This document shows positions 1-7,164 of a DNA stretch of 8,550 nucleotides, piece by piece; the stretch's first letter is position 1, and every line of letters begins with the position of its first letter. The stretch comes from Chloroflexi bacterium RBG_16_64_32 (GTDB lineage: Bacteria; Chloroflexota; Dehalococcoidia; SM23-28-2; RBG-16-64-32). Position numbers and translations under genes: made by a program. The stretch lies in the NCBI GenBank assembly GCA_001795235.1, contig MGNZ01000092.1, positions 1 to 8,550 of the forward strand, in the 5' to 3' direction. The notes under the pieces are model-generated. The model saw nothing but the letters and a program-made list of their open reading frames with translations. It had not been told where the DNA came from and made no database searches.

Positions 1-196
1 CGTGCTGGTGCTCGACTGCACCTACAGCCAGGGCAGCGGCCCGGAGCACATGGGGATCGACGATCTGCGGCTGATACGTAACCGAGTGGCGCCCGAGACG
101 GCGATAGTCCTCACCCACATGAACGGCGAGCCTGACGTCGCTGGACTGGAGAACGTCATCCTGGCCCGGGACTTCGGCAGGTACATCTTTCAGTAG
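1..196 (+). CDS. C-terminal fragment of a probable MBL-fold metal-dependent hydrolase
   Basis: About 64 codons are visible. The reading frame is open to the left edge, so the gene starts outside the window, and the GTG at position 2 is probably an internal valine. The fragment reads LVLDCTYSQG, then a helix-like stretch, then IVLTHMNGEP, and ends DFGRYIFQ before TAG at 194-196. A hydrophobic strand ending in D-C/A-T/S-Y, followed about 35 residues later by a hydrophobic strand ending in L-T-H, is the usual C-terminal layout of metallo-beta-lactamase-fold proteins (PhnP/RNase Z-like). There the aspartate bridges the metals and the last histidine is a ligand. The ligand-rich HxHxDH motif would lie upstream and cannot be seen, so substrate and subfamily are unknown. 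The gene converges on sufU with a 39-bp gap and is not part of the suf operon. Confidence 0.6.
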   Translation, partial: VLVLDCTYSQGSGPEHMGIDDLRLIRNRVAPETAIVLTHMNGEPDVAGLENVILARDFGRYIFQ

Positions 197-235
197 CGGC
201 GCGGCGCACCGCCCTGCCGGCCGATCGGTCCGACT

Positions 236-712
236 CTAGGCCTTGCCGCCGGTTAGCTCCTGGAGGGCTTCCCGCAGCGTGTGCCAGGCCAGAGTGGCGC
301 ACTTCACACGCACCGGGAACTTGCGCACGCCCATCAGTGCCTCCAGGTCGCCCAGCAAGTCCAGGTCCACATCGTCGGAGCCGCGCATCATCGCCGTGAA
401 GCCCCCGAACAGCGACTCCACCTCATCCACGGTCCTACCCACAATAGCCTCGCTCATCATTGAGGCGGAAGACTGGCTGATGGAGCAGCCGCCGCCGCGA
501 ACGGCAACGTCCTCCACCACACCACCGTTGACCAGCAGGTCGACTACGATCTCGTCGCCGCAGAGGGGGTTGTAGCCCTGGCGGCTGACCGTTGGCGACT
601 CGATAGAGGCGCGATTTCGTGGGTGACGGTAGTGGTCGAGAATGACCTCGCGGTAGAGCTCGTCAATCTCGGCTTCCTGCCGGGCGTATTCGTCTTCGTT
701 AGGGCGTGTCAT
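236..712 (-). CDS. sufU: SufU, zinc-containing sulfur-transfer protein of the SUF system
   Basis: SufU accepts persulfide sulfur from SufS in the cytosol and passes it toward the SufBCD scaffold. From the ATG at 712 the protein has 158 residues, normal for SufU. The three conserved cysteines are present: C51 in NPLCGDE with the neighbouring D53, C76 in GGGCSIS, and C138 in VKCATL. Together they form the Cys3-Asp zinc site known from the Bacillus enzyme. The segment between C76 and C138 (roughly residues 95-125, containing FGGFTAMMRG) is the insertion that separates SufU from the scaffold IscU. I chose this start because DELYREVILDHYRHPRN, the family's N-terminal helix, begins soon after it. 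A start at 769 would add 19 atypical residues encoded inside sufS. The gene overlaps the sufS 3' end by 14 bp and has no clear Shine-Dalgarno sequence, so translation is probably coupled to sufS. It is the last gene of the operon. Confidence 0.95.
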   Translation of the reverse strand: MTRPNEDEYARQEAEIDELYREVILDHYRHPRNRASIESPTVSRQGYNPLCGDEIVVDLLVNGGVVEDVAVRGGGCSISQSSASMMSEAIVGRTVDEVESLFGGFTAMMRGSDDVDLDLLGDLEALMGVRKFPVRVKCATLAWHTLREALQELTGGKA

Positions 713-1970
713 TGCTGAAGAAGGCGCGGGCCTTACCAAGGGCCTCCACCAGTACGTCCACTTCTTCAAGCGTATTGTACACGTAGAAGCTGGCCCGCGC
801 CGTGCCCGACACGCCCAGGATCCGCATCAGCGGCTGGGTGCAGTGGTGGCCGGCACGGATCGCCACGCCCTCACGGTCCAGGATCGTGCCGATGTCGTGG
901 GGGTGCAGGTCTGGATAGTTGAACGATACGACGCCGCCCCGGTCGGCCACGTCCGGCGGCCCGTAGATGAAAACCTCCTCCATCTGGCGCAGGCGCCGCA
1001 TGGCGTAGTCGGTGATCTCCATCTCGTGCGCGCGGACGTTCTCCATGCCCAGGCCGGTCAGGTAGTCGATGGCCACGCCGAAGGCGATGACATCGGCGAT
1101 GTTGGGTGTGCCAGCCTCGAACTTCCAGGGCACGTCGTTCCAGGTGGCGCCCTCAAGCGTCACGCGCTTGATCATCTCGCCGCCGGCCAGGAACGGCTCC
1201 ATCTCGTCCAAGAGCTCCCGCCGGGCGTAGAGAACGCCAACGCCGGTGGGACCGAGCATCTTGTGGGCGGAGAAGGCGAAGAAGTCGCAGTCCATGGCCT
1301 GCACGTCCACCGGCATGTGAGGGGCGCTCTGGGCGCCATCGACGAGGACCGTAGTCCCGTTGCGGTGCGCCTCTTTAACCAGCCTTCCGATGGGATTGAT
1401 AGTGCCCACTGCGTTGGAGGCGTGCGTCACAGCAAGAATGCGAGTCCGGTCGTGCATCAGTTCGTCCAGCCCATCCAACTCAAGCGTCTGCTCATTGGTG
1501 AGGCCGATGTAGCGCAGCGAGGCGCCTTTTTCGGCAGCGAGACGCTGCCAGGGGATGAGGTTGGAGTGATGCTCCATCTGGGTGAGAAGGATGTCCGCTT
1601 GCGGCCCCACATTGGCGCGGCCCCAAGTGTGGGCGACGAGGTTGATCGCCTCCGTGGTGTTGCGGGTGAAGACGATGCACTCCGGCGAGGGAGCGTTGAT
1701 GAAACGAGCGACCTTAGCGCGGGCCTCCTCGTAGGCGGCGGTAGCCTCCTCGCCCAGGCAGTGAATGGCGCGGTGGATGTTGGCGTTGTGCTGCTCGTAG
1801 TAGCGCACAAGGGCCTCAATGACCTGGCGAGGCTTCTGAGACGTTGCGGCGTTGTCCAGGTAGACCAGCGGCTTCCCGTACACCCTCCGGCCAAGGATTG
1901 GGAAGTCCTCTCTGATCCGTCCCACGTCGAGCGGCCCGGTGGGCTTCTCTGAGACGTTCTGGCTGGACAT
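699..1970 (-). CDS. sufS: SufS, group II cysteine desulfurase
   Basis: This PLP enzyme removes sulfur from L-cysteine, giving alanine and an enzyme persulfide that is handed to SufU. From the ATG at 1970 it has 423 residues, slightly longer than typical (about 406-420) because of a polar N-terminal tail before the conserved DFPIL...YLDNAATSQKP. Visible active-site features are the His pair 134-135 in MEHHSN (stacks on PLP), D211 and Q214 in VDGAQS, the PLP-binding K237 in FSAHKMLGPTG, and the catalytic C377 in RAGHHCTQP. The RxGHHC context with a short loop marks group II (SufS/CsdA), not IscS. An in-frame GTG at 1988, whose last two bases belong to the sufD TGA, would give a 429-residue protein and a 4-bp coupled overlap. 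Neither start has a strong Shine-Dalgarno sequence, so the exact start is uncertain. The gene lies between sufD and its partner sufU. Confidence 0.95.
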   Translation of the reverse strand: MSSQNVSEKPTGPLDVGRIREDFPILGRRVYGKPLVYLDNAATSQKPRQVIEALVRYYEQHNANIHRAIHCLGEEATAAYEEARAKVARFINAPSPECIVFTRNTTEAINLVAHTWGRANVGPQADILLTQMEHHSNLIPWQRLAAEKGASLRYIGLTNEQTLELDGLDELMHDRTRILAVTHASNAVGTINPIGRLVKEAHRNGTTVLVDGAQSAPHMPVDVQAMDCDFFAFSAHKMLGPTGVGVLYARRELLDEMEPFLAGGEMIKRVTLEGATWNDVPWKFEAGTPNIADVIAFGVAIDYLTGLGMENVRAHEMEITDYAMRRLRQMEEVFIYGPPDVADRGGVVSFNYPDLHPHDIGTILDREGVAIRAGHHCTQPLMRILGVSGTARASFYVYNTLEEVDVLVEALGKARAFFSNDTP

Positions 1971-1984
1971 CGGTTTGGTTGCGG

Positions 1985-3331
1985 TCACGATCCGCGACCG
2001 GCCTGAATTCTCGGGAGCGCGCCCAAGATCGCGGCTTCCACACATGCCCGGACGGGCTCCAGATCGATGGCGTCCGTAATCTCGCTAGCGAATCCCCTAA
2101 TCAGGTATGCAGTCGCGGTCTCCGAATCCAGGCCGCGGCTCCTCATGTAGAACATAGCGTCCTCCGCAATAGAGCCCGCGGTCGCCCCATGGCCGCACTG
2201 GACGTCATCGGCGTAGATCTCCAGGCCGGGCTTGCTGTCCAGCTCCGCCTCGTCCGATAGGATGAGGTTCTTATCGGTCTGCTGAGCGTCCGCCTTCACG
2301 GCGCCCGGCCTGACCAGGACCATGCCGCCGAACACCGCCCGCGATGCGCCATCCAGGATACCCTTGTATTTCAGGCGGCTGGTCGTGTGGGGCTTCGCGT
2401 GATCGATATTCAGGTAGTTGTCCATATGCTGCGTGCCAGACGTCACGTACAATCCGCGCAGGAGGCACGAGCTGCCCGGCGCGTCCAGCAGCACCCGCAA
2501 GTCGTGCCTTCCGATGGCGACGCCCCTGGCGAAGGACGTTGAGGCGAACGTGCTGTCCCGCCCCTGGTATACACGGCTGGTCCCAACGTGGAACGCGTCC
2601 GCACTCTCCAGGAGAAGCCTGTAGTGTTCCACCTGCGCCCCATCACCGACGACGATCTCGGTGACAGCGTTCGTGAAATTGGGGGTCGCTGAAAGGCTGA
2701 CGTAGGTCTCGACTACGGTCACCTTGCTGTGCGCGCCGGCGACGACCAGCGTCCGTGGGTACGTGACTGCGGGCTGCCCGCTGTCAGTGGTCACAAATAT
2801 CAGGTGCAACGGCGACTGCAGCGGCTCACCATCCGGCAAATGGACAAGGGCTCCGTCCCGAATGAAGGCGGTATTGAGAGCCGTGAACCCATCGTGTTCA
2901 AACGTGGCGTGCTGCGCCAGGTGCTCTTCGATGACGCCACCGTCCGCCGCGATCGCGGCGCCAAGGCTCGTCACTCTTGCTCCGTCGGGCGCGGCCTGGC
3001 CCCCGGAGAGGGCCTGGGAGTAGCGGCCGTTGACGAAGACGAGGTTGATCCAGGTGTCATCCCAAGGGGCGATGCCTGTTAGGTCAGCGGGCTCCACTTG
3101 CGAGGCGCCGTTCAAAGGGTAGCTGAAGGAAGCGTTCGCGATTGGAGCCACGTTTGTGTACTTCCAGGCCTCGTTGCCGCGGCGGGCGGTAGGAAAACCC
3201 AACTCGCGGAAGCGTGATAGCGCCCTCTCCCGAGTCCGCTCCAGCCACTCCGGCCGCTGGGTCGGGAGTCCCTTCTCAAATTCGCGGTGTTCGGCCAGGT
3301 AGGTGTCGTATGTCGCCGGAGTCTTAGCCAT
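1985..3331 (-). CDS. sufD: SufD, subunit of the SufBC2D Fe-S cluster scaffold
   Basis: SufD pairs with SufB to form the beta-helix scaffold heterodimer on which clusters are built, driven by SufC. From the ATG at 3331 it has 448 residues, the usual size for the family. The N-terminal helical region contains RGNEAWKYTN (51-60), the conserved SufD motif. The middle is a run of beta strands ending in the conserved block ADAQQTDKNLIL...SKPGLEIYADDVQCGHGATAG. In that block H381 matches the histidine of E. coli SufD (His360) implicated in cluster assembly, with C379 just before it. The C-terminal helices (DSETATAYLIRGFASEI) resemble SufB and mediate contact with SufC. The frame stays open upstream to 3394, inside sufC, but those 21 extra residues are arginine-rich and atypical. 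The gap to sufC is 17 bp and the Shine-Dalgarno sequence is weak. Confidence 0.95.
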   Translation of the reverse strand: MAKTPATYDTYLAEHREFEKGLPTQRPEWLERTRERALSRFRELGFPTARRGNEAWKYTNVAPIANASFSYPLNGASQVEPADLTGIAPWDDTWINLVFVNGRYSQALSGGQAAPDGARVTSLGAAIAADGGVIEEHLAQHATFEHDGFTALNTAFIRDGALVHLPDGEPLQSPLHLIFVTTDSGQPAVTYPRTLVVAGAHSKVTVVETYVSLSATPNFTNAVTEIVVGDGAQVEHYRLLLESADAFHVGTSRVYQGRDSTFASTSFARGVAIGRHDLRVLLDAPGSSCLLRGLYVTSGTQHMDNYLNIDHAKPHTTSRLKYKGILDGASRAVFGGMVLVRPGAVKADAQQTDKNLILSDEAELDSKPGLEIYADDVQCGHGATAGSIAEDAMFYMRSRGLDSETATAYLIRGFASEITDAIDLEPVRACVEAAILGALPRIQAGRGS

Positions 3332-3348
3332 AGCCTGAGCGCGCCTTG

Positions 3349-4152
3349 CTAGACGCCTACTTCGCTGCCGCTCTGGACGGTTTTCTTCACCCATTCGTAG
3401 CCTTTTGATTCCAGCTCGTGCGCCAGCTCGCTGCCACCGGACTTGACGATACGGCCCTCTATGAGGACATGAACATGGTCTGGGGTTATGTAGTTGAGGA
3501 TGCGCTGGTAGTGGGTGACGAGCACTATCGCCTTTGAAGGGCTGCGAAACTTGTTCACGCCCCTGGCGACAGTCTGCAGAGCGTCGATGTCGAGGCCGGA
3601 ATCGGTCTCATCGAGGAGGGCGAGAGTGGGGTCCAGGACCGTCATCTGGAGTATCTCGTTACGCTTCTTCTCGCCGCCCGAGAACCCTTCGTTGACCGAC
3701 CGCTTGATAAGGTCAGGGTCCATCTCGACCTCTCCCGCCTTCTCCTCGTGAAGCTTGTTGAACTCCCTAACGCTCAGCTTCTGCAGGCCGCGGTGCTCCC
3801 GTACGGCGTCCAGGGCAGCCCTCAAGAACTCCCGGTTGCGAACGCCCGGTAGCTCGACCGGATACTGAAAAGCGAGGAAGACGCCTTCCCGGGCCCGCTC
3901 ATCCGGTGCCATCGCCAGCAGGTCTCTGCCGCCGTAGAGGACCTTCCCCTCTGTGACCTCGTAGTCGGGCCTGCCCGCCAGGACGTTGGTCAGGGTGCTC
4001 TTACCGCTGCCGTTGGGGCCCATGATTGCATGCACCGCACCGAGGTTAACACTGAGGTCCAGCCCCTTCAGTATCTCCACGCCCCCCGCACTCACATGCA
4101 GGTTGCGTACTTCCAGAAGCGGCTGGTTACGGGTCTCCGAACGCGCGTTCAT
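3349..4152 (-). CDS. sufC: SufC, ABC-type ATPase of the SUF complex
   Basis: SufC is the soluble ATPase that binds SufB and SufD and drives the conformational change needed for cluster assembly; it is not a transporter. It has 267 residues, close to the usual 245-265. All nucleotide-binding elements are visible: Walker A GPNGSGKST (45-53), Q-loop glutamine Q96 in AFQYP, ABC signature FSGGEKKR (157-164), Walker B LALLDE ending at E182, and the H-loop H214 in VTHYQR. The signature FSGGEKKRNEILQM and the following DETDSGLDIDAL are characteristic of SufC. The ATG at 4152 directly follows the sufB stop (TAGATG), and a purine-rich stretch in the last sufB codons can act as its ribosome-binding site. 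This tight junction suggests coupled, near-stoichiometric synthesis with SufB. Confidence 0.97.
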   Translation of the reverse strand: MNARSETRNQPLLEVRNLHVSAGGVEILKGLDLSVNLGAVHAIMGPNGSGKSTLTNVLAGRPDYEVTEGKVLYGGRDLLAMAPDERAREGVFLAFQYPVELPGVRNREFLRAALDAVREHRGLQKLSVREFNKLHEEKAGEVEMDPDLIKRSVNEGFSGGEKKRNEILQMTVLDPTLALLDETDSGLDIDALQTVARGVNKFRSPSKAIVLVTHYQRILNYITPDHVHVLIEGRIVKSGGSELAHELESKGYEWVKKTVQSGSEVGV

Positions 4153-5610
4153 CTAGCCAATGGCTCCCTCCAAGCTCACCTTAAGTAGCTGGGACGCCTC
4201 CATGGCGAACTCAAACGGCAACTCCTGGAACACTCCTCTGCAGAACCCGTTGATGATCATATGCTGGGCGTTCTCTTCCGAAATGCCGCGCTGCATGAGG
4301 TAAAACAGCTGGTCCTCGCTCACCTTGGAGGTCGAGGCTTCGTGCTCCATGCGGGCGGTCGGATTGCGCACCTCGATGTACGGCACCGTGTGGGCGCCGC
4401 ACTCCTCGCCTATGAGCAGCGAGTCACAGCGGGTGAAGTTCCTTGCGCCGGCGGCCGAAGGCATGATCTTCACCAGCCCCCGGTATGTGTTTTGTCCGTG
4501 TCCCGCGGAGATACCCTTGGCGACGATAGTGCTCCTGGTGTTGCTCCCGATGTGGATCATCTTGGTGCCGGTGTCCGCCTGCTGGTAGTTGTTGACCAGG
4601 GCCACGGAGTAGAACTCCCCAACGGAGTTGTCCCCCTGCAGGATCACACCGGGGTACTTCCAGGTGATGGCCGAGCCGGTCTCCACCTGCGTCCACGAGA
4701 TCTTGGAGTTGACGCCGGCCGCCTTACCCCGCTTGGTGACGAAGTTGTATACCCCGCCCTTGCCATCCTTGTCGCCGGGATACCAGTTCTGGAGCGTCGA
4801 GTACTTTATCTCGGCGTTGTCCAGGGCGACGAGCTCCACAACGGCGGCATGAAGCTGGTGCGATTTCCGCATCGGCGCCGTGCACCCCTCCAGATAACTA
4901 ACGTAGGAGCCCTTATCGGCGATGATCAGTGTGCGCTCGAACTGGCCGGTGCCCTCCGTGTTGATCCGGAAGTAGGTCATCAGCTCCACGGGGCAACGCA
5001 CCCCCGGGGGCACATATGCGAAGGAGCCATCGCTGAACACGGCCGAATTCAGGCTGGCGAAGAAGTTATCGGTATGGGGAACCACAGAGCCAAGGTACTT
5101 CCGAACCAGGTCGGGGTGCTTCTGGACCGCCTCGCTAAACGAGCAGAAGATGATCCCCAGCTTGTTCAGGGTCTCCTGTAGGGTAGTGGCGACGGAGACG
5201 CTATCGAAAACGGCGTCCACGGCGACGCCCGTGAGCTTCTTCTGCTCGTCAATTGGGATACCGAGCTTGTTGAACGCCTCAACAAGCTCCGGGTCCACCT
5301 CGTCGAGACCCTCGGCGCCCTTCATGCTGACGGGAGCGGAATAGTAGCGGATGTCCTGGTAATCGATGGGCGGGAAATTGACCTTGGCCCATCTGGGCTC
5401 TTCGTGACTGACCTTGGTCCAGTGGCGGTAGGCCCTGAGGCGCCAATCCAGCATCCAGGCGGGCTCATTCTTCTTGCCGGAGATCAGACGGATGATGTCC
5501 TCGTTCAGACCCTTGGGAGCTACGTCCGACTGGATATCTGTAACGAAGCCCCACTTGTAGTCCGATCCGAGGTCAGTCGTCTTCCGCGAGATAGCCTTGG
5601 GAGTGGCCAT
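4153..5610 (-). CDS. sufB: SufB, core scaffold subunit of the SUF complex
   Basis: SufB is the main scaffold protein of the SufBC2D complex and receives sulfur for nascent Fe-S clusters. The ATG at 5610 gives 485 residues, comparable to E. coli SufB (495). Conserved features include RYYSAP near residue 90, GVRCPVELMTYFRIN (C206), YLEGCTAPM with C243 (equivalent to E. coli Cys254), RCDSLLIGEECGAHTVPYIE with C404 (equivalent to Cys405), and the H-E pair at 423-424 in RMEHEAST, which with SufD His381 forms the proposed assembly site. The C-terminal SEDQLFYLMQRGIS helices are the SufC-docking region. I chose ATG over the adjacent upstream TTG (5613) because GAGGAG sits 7 nt before the ATG. This is the first gene of the operon and faces the divergent control region. 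No cluster-sensing repressor gene (SufR or Rrf2 type) precedes it in this window. Confidence 0.97.
   Translation of the reverse strand: MATPKAISRKTTDLGSDYKWGFVTDIQSDVAPKGLNEDIIRLISGKKNEPAWMLDWRLRAYRHWTKVSHEEPRWAKVNFPPIDYQDIRYYSAPVSMKGAEGLDEVDPELVEAFNKLGIPIDEQKKLTGVAVDAVFDSVSVATTLQETLNKLGIIFCSFSEAVQKHPDLVRKYLGSVVPHTDNFFASLNSAVFSDGSFAYVPPGVRCPVELMTYFRINTEGTGQFERTLIIADKGSYVSYLEGCTAPMRKSHQLHAAVVELVALDNAEIKYSTLQNWYPGDKDGKGGVYNFVTKRGKAAGVNSKISWTQVETGSAITWKYPGVILQGDNSVGEFYSVALVNNYQQADTGTKMIHIGSNTRSTIVAKGISAGHGQNTYRGLVKIMPSAAGARNFTRCDSLLIGEECGAHTVPYIEVRNPTARMEHEASTSKVSEDQLFYLMQRGISEENAQHMIINGFCRGVFQELPFEFAMEASQLLKVSLEGAIG
4164..4171 (-). promoter_or_regulatory. Likely ribosome-binding site of sufC inside the sufB 3' end
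   Basis: On the minus strand GGAGGGAG lies within the last codons of sufB, 11 nt before the sufC ATG. The spacing is slightly long, but it is the best purine stretch near this start. Because the sufB stop and sufC start are adjacent, the site would be traversed by ribosomes finishing sufB. Confidence 0.5.
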
Positions 5611-5617
5611 CAATACG

Positions 5618-5623
5618 CTCCTC
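5618..5623 (-). promoter_or_regulatory. Ribosome-binding site of sufB
   Basis: GAGGAG on the minus strand stands 7 nt before the ATG at 5610 and fixes that codon as the start rather than the TTG at 5613, which would leave only 4 nt. It is the clearest Shine-Dalgarno sequence of the suf operon. The downstream suf genes have weaker sites and seem to rely on coupling. Confidence 0.75.
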
Positions 5624-5645
5624 GTTAGCTACTCGATAGCCCGGC

Positions 5646-5662
5646 GGGGGAGCCCAGCCCCC
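5646..5662 (-). other. GC-rich hairpin in the sufB leader
   Basis: Five G and five C flank a 7-nt loop (GGGGG-AGCCCAG-CCCCC on the plus strand). The element would lie in the 5' leader of the sufB transcript, about 22 nt upstream of its ribosome-binding site. It does not sequester GAGGAG by itself. A role in mRNA stability or as a protein-binding site is possible but unsupported. Confidence 0.3.
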
Positions 5663-5733
5663 AACAGAACCTGCTCTCTAGCTGCTGCTATTCTCTCGTT
5701 ACCGGTTGTTGTGGACGGGGCGTTTTGGAACAT

Positions 5734-5767
5734 TTGACTGTATAAATCTCCCGCTCGGCTGTATAAT
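5734..5767 (+). promoter_or_regulatory. Divergent promoter region between sufB and the second desulfurase
   Basis: The 283-bp gap 5611-5893 contains one AT-rich island. On the plus strand a perfect TATAAT (5762-5767) is a strong -10 candidate, predicting transcription start near 5774 and a leader of about 120 nt to the desulfurase ATG. TTGACT (5734-5739) resembles a -35 box but is 22 bp from TATAAT, longer than the 16-18 bp optimum, so the promoter may be weak or activator-dependent. A second -10-like hexamer, TATAAA, lies at 5741-5746. On the minus strand the same island reads TATACA twice, a modest -10 candidate for sufB. The rest of the gap holds the sufB leader hairpin and no convincing gene. 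Confidence 0.5.
5738..5767. repeat. Direct repeat CTGTATAA with 21-bp period over the promoter
   Basis: CTGTATAA occurs at 5738-5745 and again at 5759-5766. The second copy contains most of the TATAAT box. The 21-bp period is two helical turns, so both copies face the same side of the DNA, as expected for a cooperatively bound operator. It could also be a coincidental pair of -10-like elements. The bound factor, if any, is unknown. Confidence 0.4.
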
Positions 5768-5893
5768 AGCACACAGCTACACGAGTGGCAACGGCCTGCA
5801 AGAAGGATTTTTGGAGAGTACGGAGCGGGACGTTCGCCTTGACCGCCTCCACGGGGCGATGCTACGGTGGCAGAAAGGCCCACTCCGGCAGAT

Positions 5894-7099
5894 ATGGAAA
5901 TGCTAGATCGCGCATACTTTGACCACGCCGCAACCACCCCCCTGGACCGGCGCGTCCTGGAGGCGATGCTCCCGTATCTGTCCAGCCTATGGGGCAACCC
6001 CGCCAGCCTCTACGCCGAGGCGCAGGAGGCCCGCAGAGCGCTCGATGGCGCCCGTCGTGACGTCGCCGGTGTCCTCGGCTGCAAGCCACAGGAGGTCGTC
6101 TTCACCTCCGGCGGCTCCGAGAGCGCTAGCCTCGCCCTGCGGGGTGTCGCTTACGCCAGCCGCGACCGGGGCAACCACATTATCACCTCCGCCGTAGAGC
6201 ACCACGCCGTCCTCCACACCGCCGAGCGGCTGGAGAAGGAGGGGTTCCGAGTGACCTACCTTCCCGTGGACAGGGAGGGTTTCGTCGACCTGGCGGAGCT
6301 GGAGCGGGCAGTGGGCGAGGAGACTACGCTGGTGAGCATTATGCTGGCCAACAACGAGGTAGGCACTATTGAGCCGATTGAGGAGGCGGTGCGTATCATC
6401 AAGGGGAAGAACCCGCGGGCGGCGTTCCACACGGACGCGGTGCAGGCCACAGGCGCCGTGGAGGTGAGCGTTGAGCGACTGGGCGTGGACCTGCTGTCCA
6501 TCGGGGCGCACAAGTTCTACGGACCCAAAGGTATCGGCGCCCTCTACGTACGCAGCCGCACACCCCTGCAGCCGCAGATGCTGGGCGGCGCACAGGAGAA
6601 GAACCGACGCGCCGGCACGGAGAACGTGGCCCACATCGTGGGCATGGCGAAGGCGATGAGCCTGGCATACGAGGAGTTCGACGCCCGCAACGCCCACTGC
6701 CGCTCGCTGCGCGACCGTCTGCTGGACGAAGTCCCGGACCGCGTGCCCTACGTCCACATCACGGGGCCCAAGGACCGCAGCCGCCGCCTGTCCAACAGCT
6801 TCTCCTGCTGCTTCGAGCTCATAGAGGGGGAGGCGATCTTGATAGCGCTGGACCTCCAGGGGGTGGCCGCCTCCAGCGGATCGGCCTGCACAACCGGGTC
6901 ACTGGAGCCCTCGCACGTCCTCACGGCGATGGGGCTACCGCTGGACCTGGCGCGTGGCAGCCTGCGCCTGACGGTGGGCAAGGGCAACACAATGGAGGAG
7001 ATCGACCGCCTGCTGGAGATACTGCCGGGGACCGTGTCGCGGCTGCGGGCGCTGTCGCCGCAGTGGCCGGAGCGGGAGGCAGCGGAGAAGCGTCCGTGA
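5894..7099 (+). CDS. IscS/NifS-type (group I) cysteine desulfurase
   Basis: This second PLP cysteine desulfurase is from the other branch of the family than SufS. From the ATG at 5894 it has 401 residues, like IscS (404). Visible features are YFDHAATTP at the N terminus, the EHHAV histidines (103-104), D181 and Q184 in HTDAVQATG, the PLP lysine K207 in GAHKFYGPKG, RRAGTEN, and the catalytic C332 in SSGSACTTGSLEPSHVL. The long loop and GSAC context are diagnostic of group I. Two adjacent cysteines at 305-306 (FSCCFE) are not part of the known mechanism. An upstream in-frame GTG at 5867 would add nine residues, and an ATG at 5900 would remove two. The preceding AGAAAGG (5872-5878) is a distant Shine-Dalgarno candidate. 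It ends in tandem stops TGA-TAA. No iscU, iscA or mnmA neighbour is present, so its sulfur acceptor is unknown; SufU, MnmA or ThiI outside this window are candidates. Confidence 0.93.
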   Translation: MEMLDRAYFDHAATTPLDRRVLEAMLPYLSSLWGNPASLYAEAQEARRALDGARRDVAGVLGCKPQEVVFTSGGSESASLALRGVAYASRDRGNHIITSAVEHHAVLHTAERLEKEGFRVTYLPVDREGFVDLAELERAVGEETTLVSIMLANNEVGTIEPIEEAVRIIKGKNPRAAFHTDAVQATGAVEVSVERLGVDLLSIGAHKFYGPKGIGALYVRSRTPLQPQMLGGAQEKNRRAGTENVAHIVGMAKAMSLAYEEFDARNAHCRSLRDRLLDEVPDRVPYVHITGPKDRSRRLSNSFSCCFELIEGEAILIALDLQGVAASSGSACTTGSLEPSHVLTAMGLPLDLARGSLRLTVGKGNTMEEIDRLLEILPGTVSRLRALSPQWPEREAAEKRP

Positions 7100-7116
7100 T
7101 AAACTTCACCAACGGA

Positions 7117-7164
7117 GCCCTTCGACAGGGCTCAGGACAGGCCCTTCGACAGGGCTCAGGACAA
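7117..7164. repeat. 24-bp tandem repeat, two copies, hairpin-forming
   Basis: Two consecutive 24-bp units (7117-7140 and 7141-7164) are identical except for the last base. Each reads GCCCTTCGAC followed by AGGGCTCAGGACA and then G or A. The first, with flanking GA, forms a hairpin with a 7-bp stem GAGCCCT/AGGGCTC and loop TCGAC (7115-7133). The second has a 5-bp stem. From memory, GCCCTTCGAC...GGCTCAGG-type sequences are familiar as dispersed intergenic repeats in GC-rich bacteria, so this is probably an interspersed repeat. It fills most of the 72-bp gap between the desulfurase and nuoB. Confidence 0.9.

Noticed and set aside
197..235. Possible terminator between the hydrolase fragment and sufU
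   Set aside because: Only short GC-rich self-complementary bits (such as CCGATCGG) without a proper stem-loop plus T-tract.
843..1952. 369-codon plus-strand open frame opposite sufS
   Set aside because: It is an antisense shadow of a clearly conserved gene, with His/Val/Gly-rich composition typical of reverse frames in high-GC DNA and no recognisable motif.
4261..5181. 306-codon plus-strand open frame opposite sufB
   Set aside because: Antisense to conserved sufB, with no family motif and no ribosome-binding site of note.
5629..5997. 122-codon minus-strand frame spanning the divergent control region, considered as a small regulator before sufB
   Set aside because: It overlaps the desulfurase start and the promoter island, is low-complexity Arg/Ser-rich, and lacks a helix-turn-helix or the cysteine pattern of Rrf2/SufR proteins.
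5987..6757. 256-codon minus-strand open frame opposite the IscS-type desulfurase
   Set aside because: Shadow frame; the plus strand carries the complete catalytic motifs of a cysteine desulfurase.
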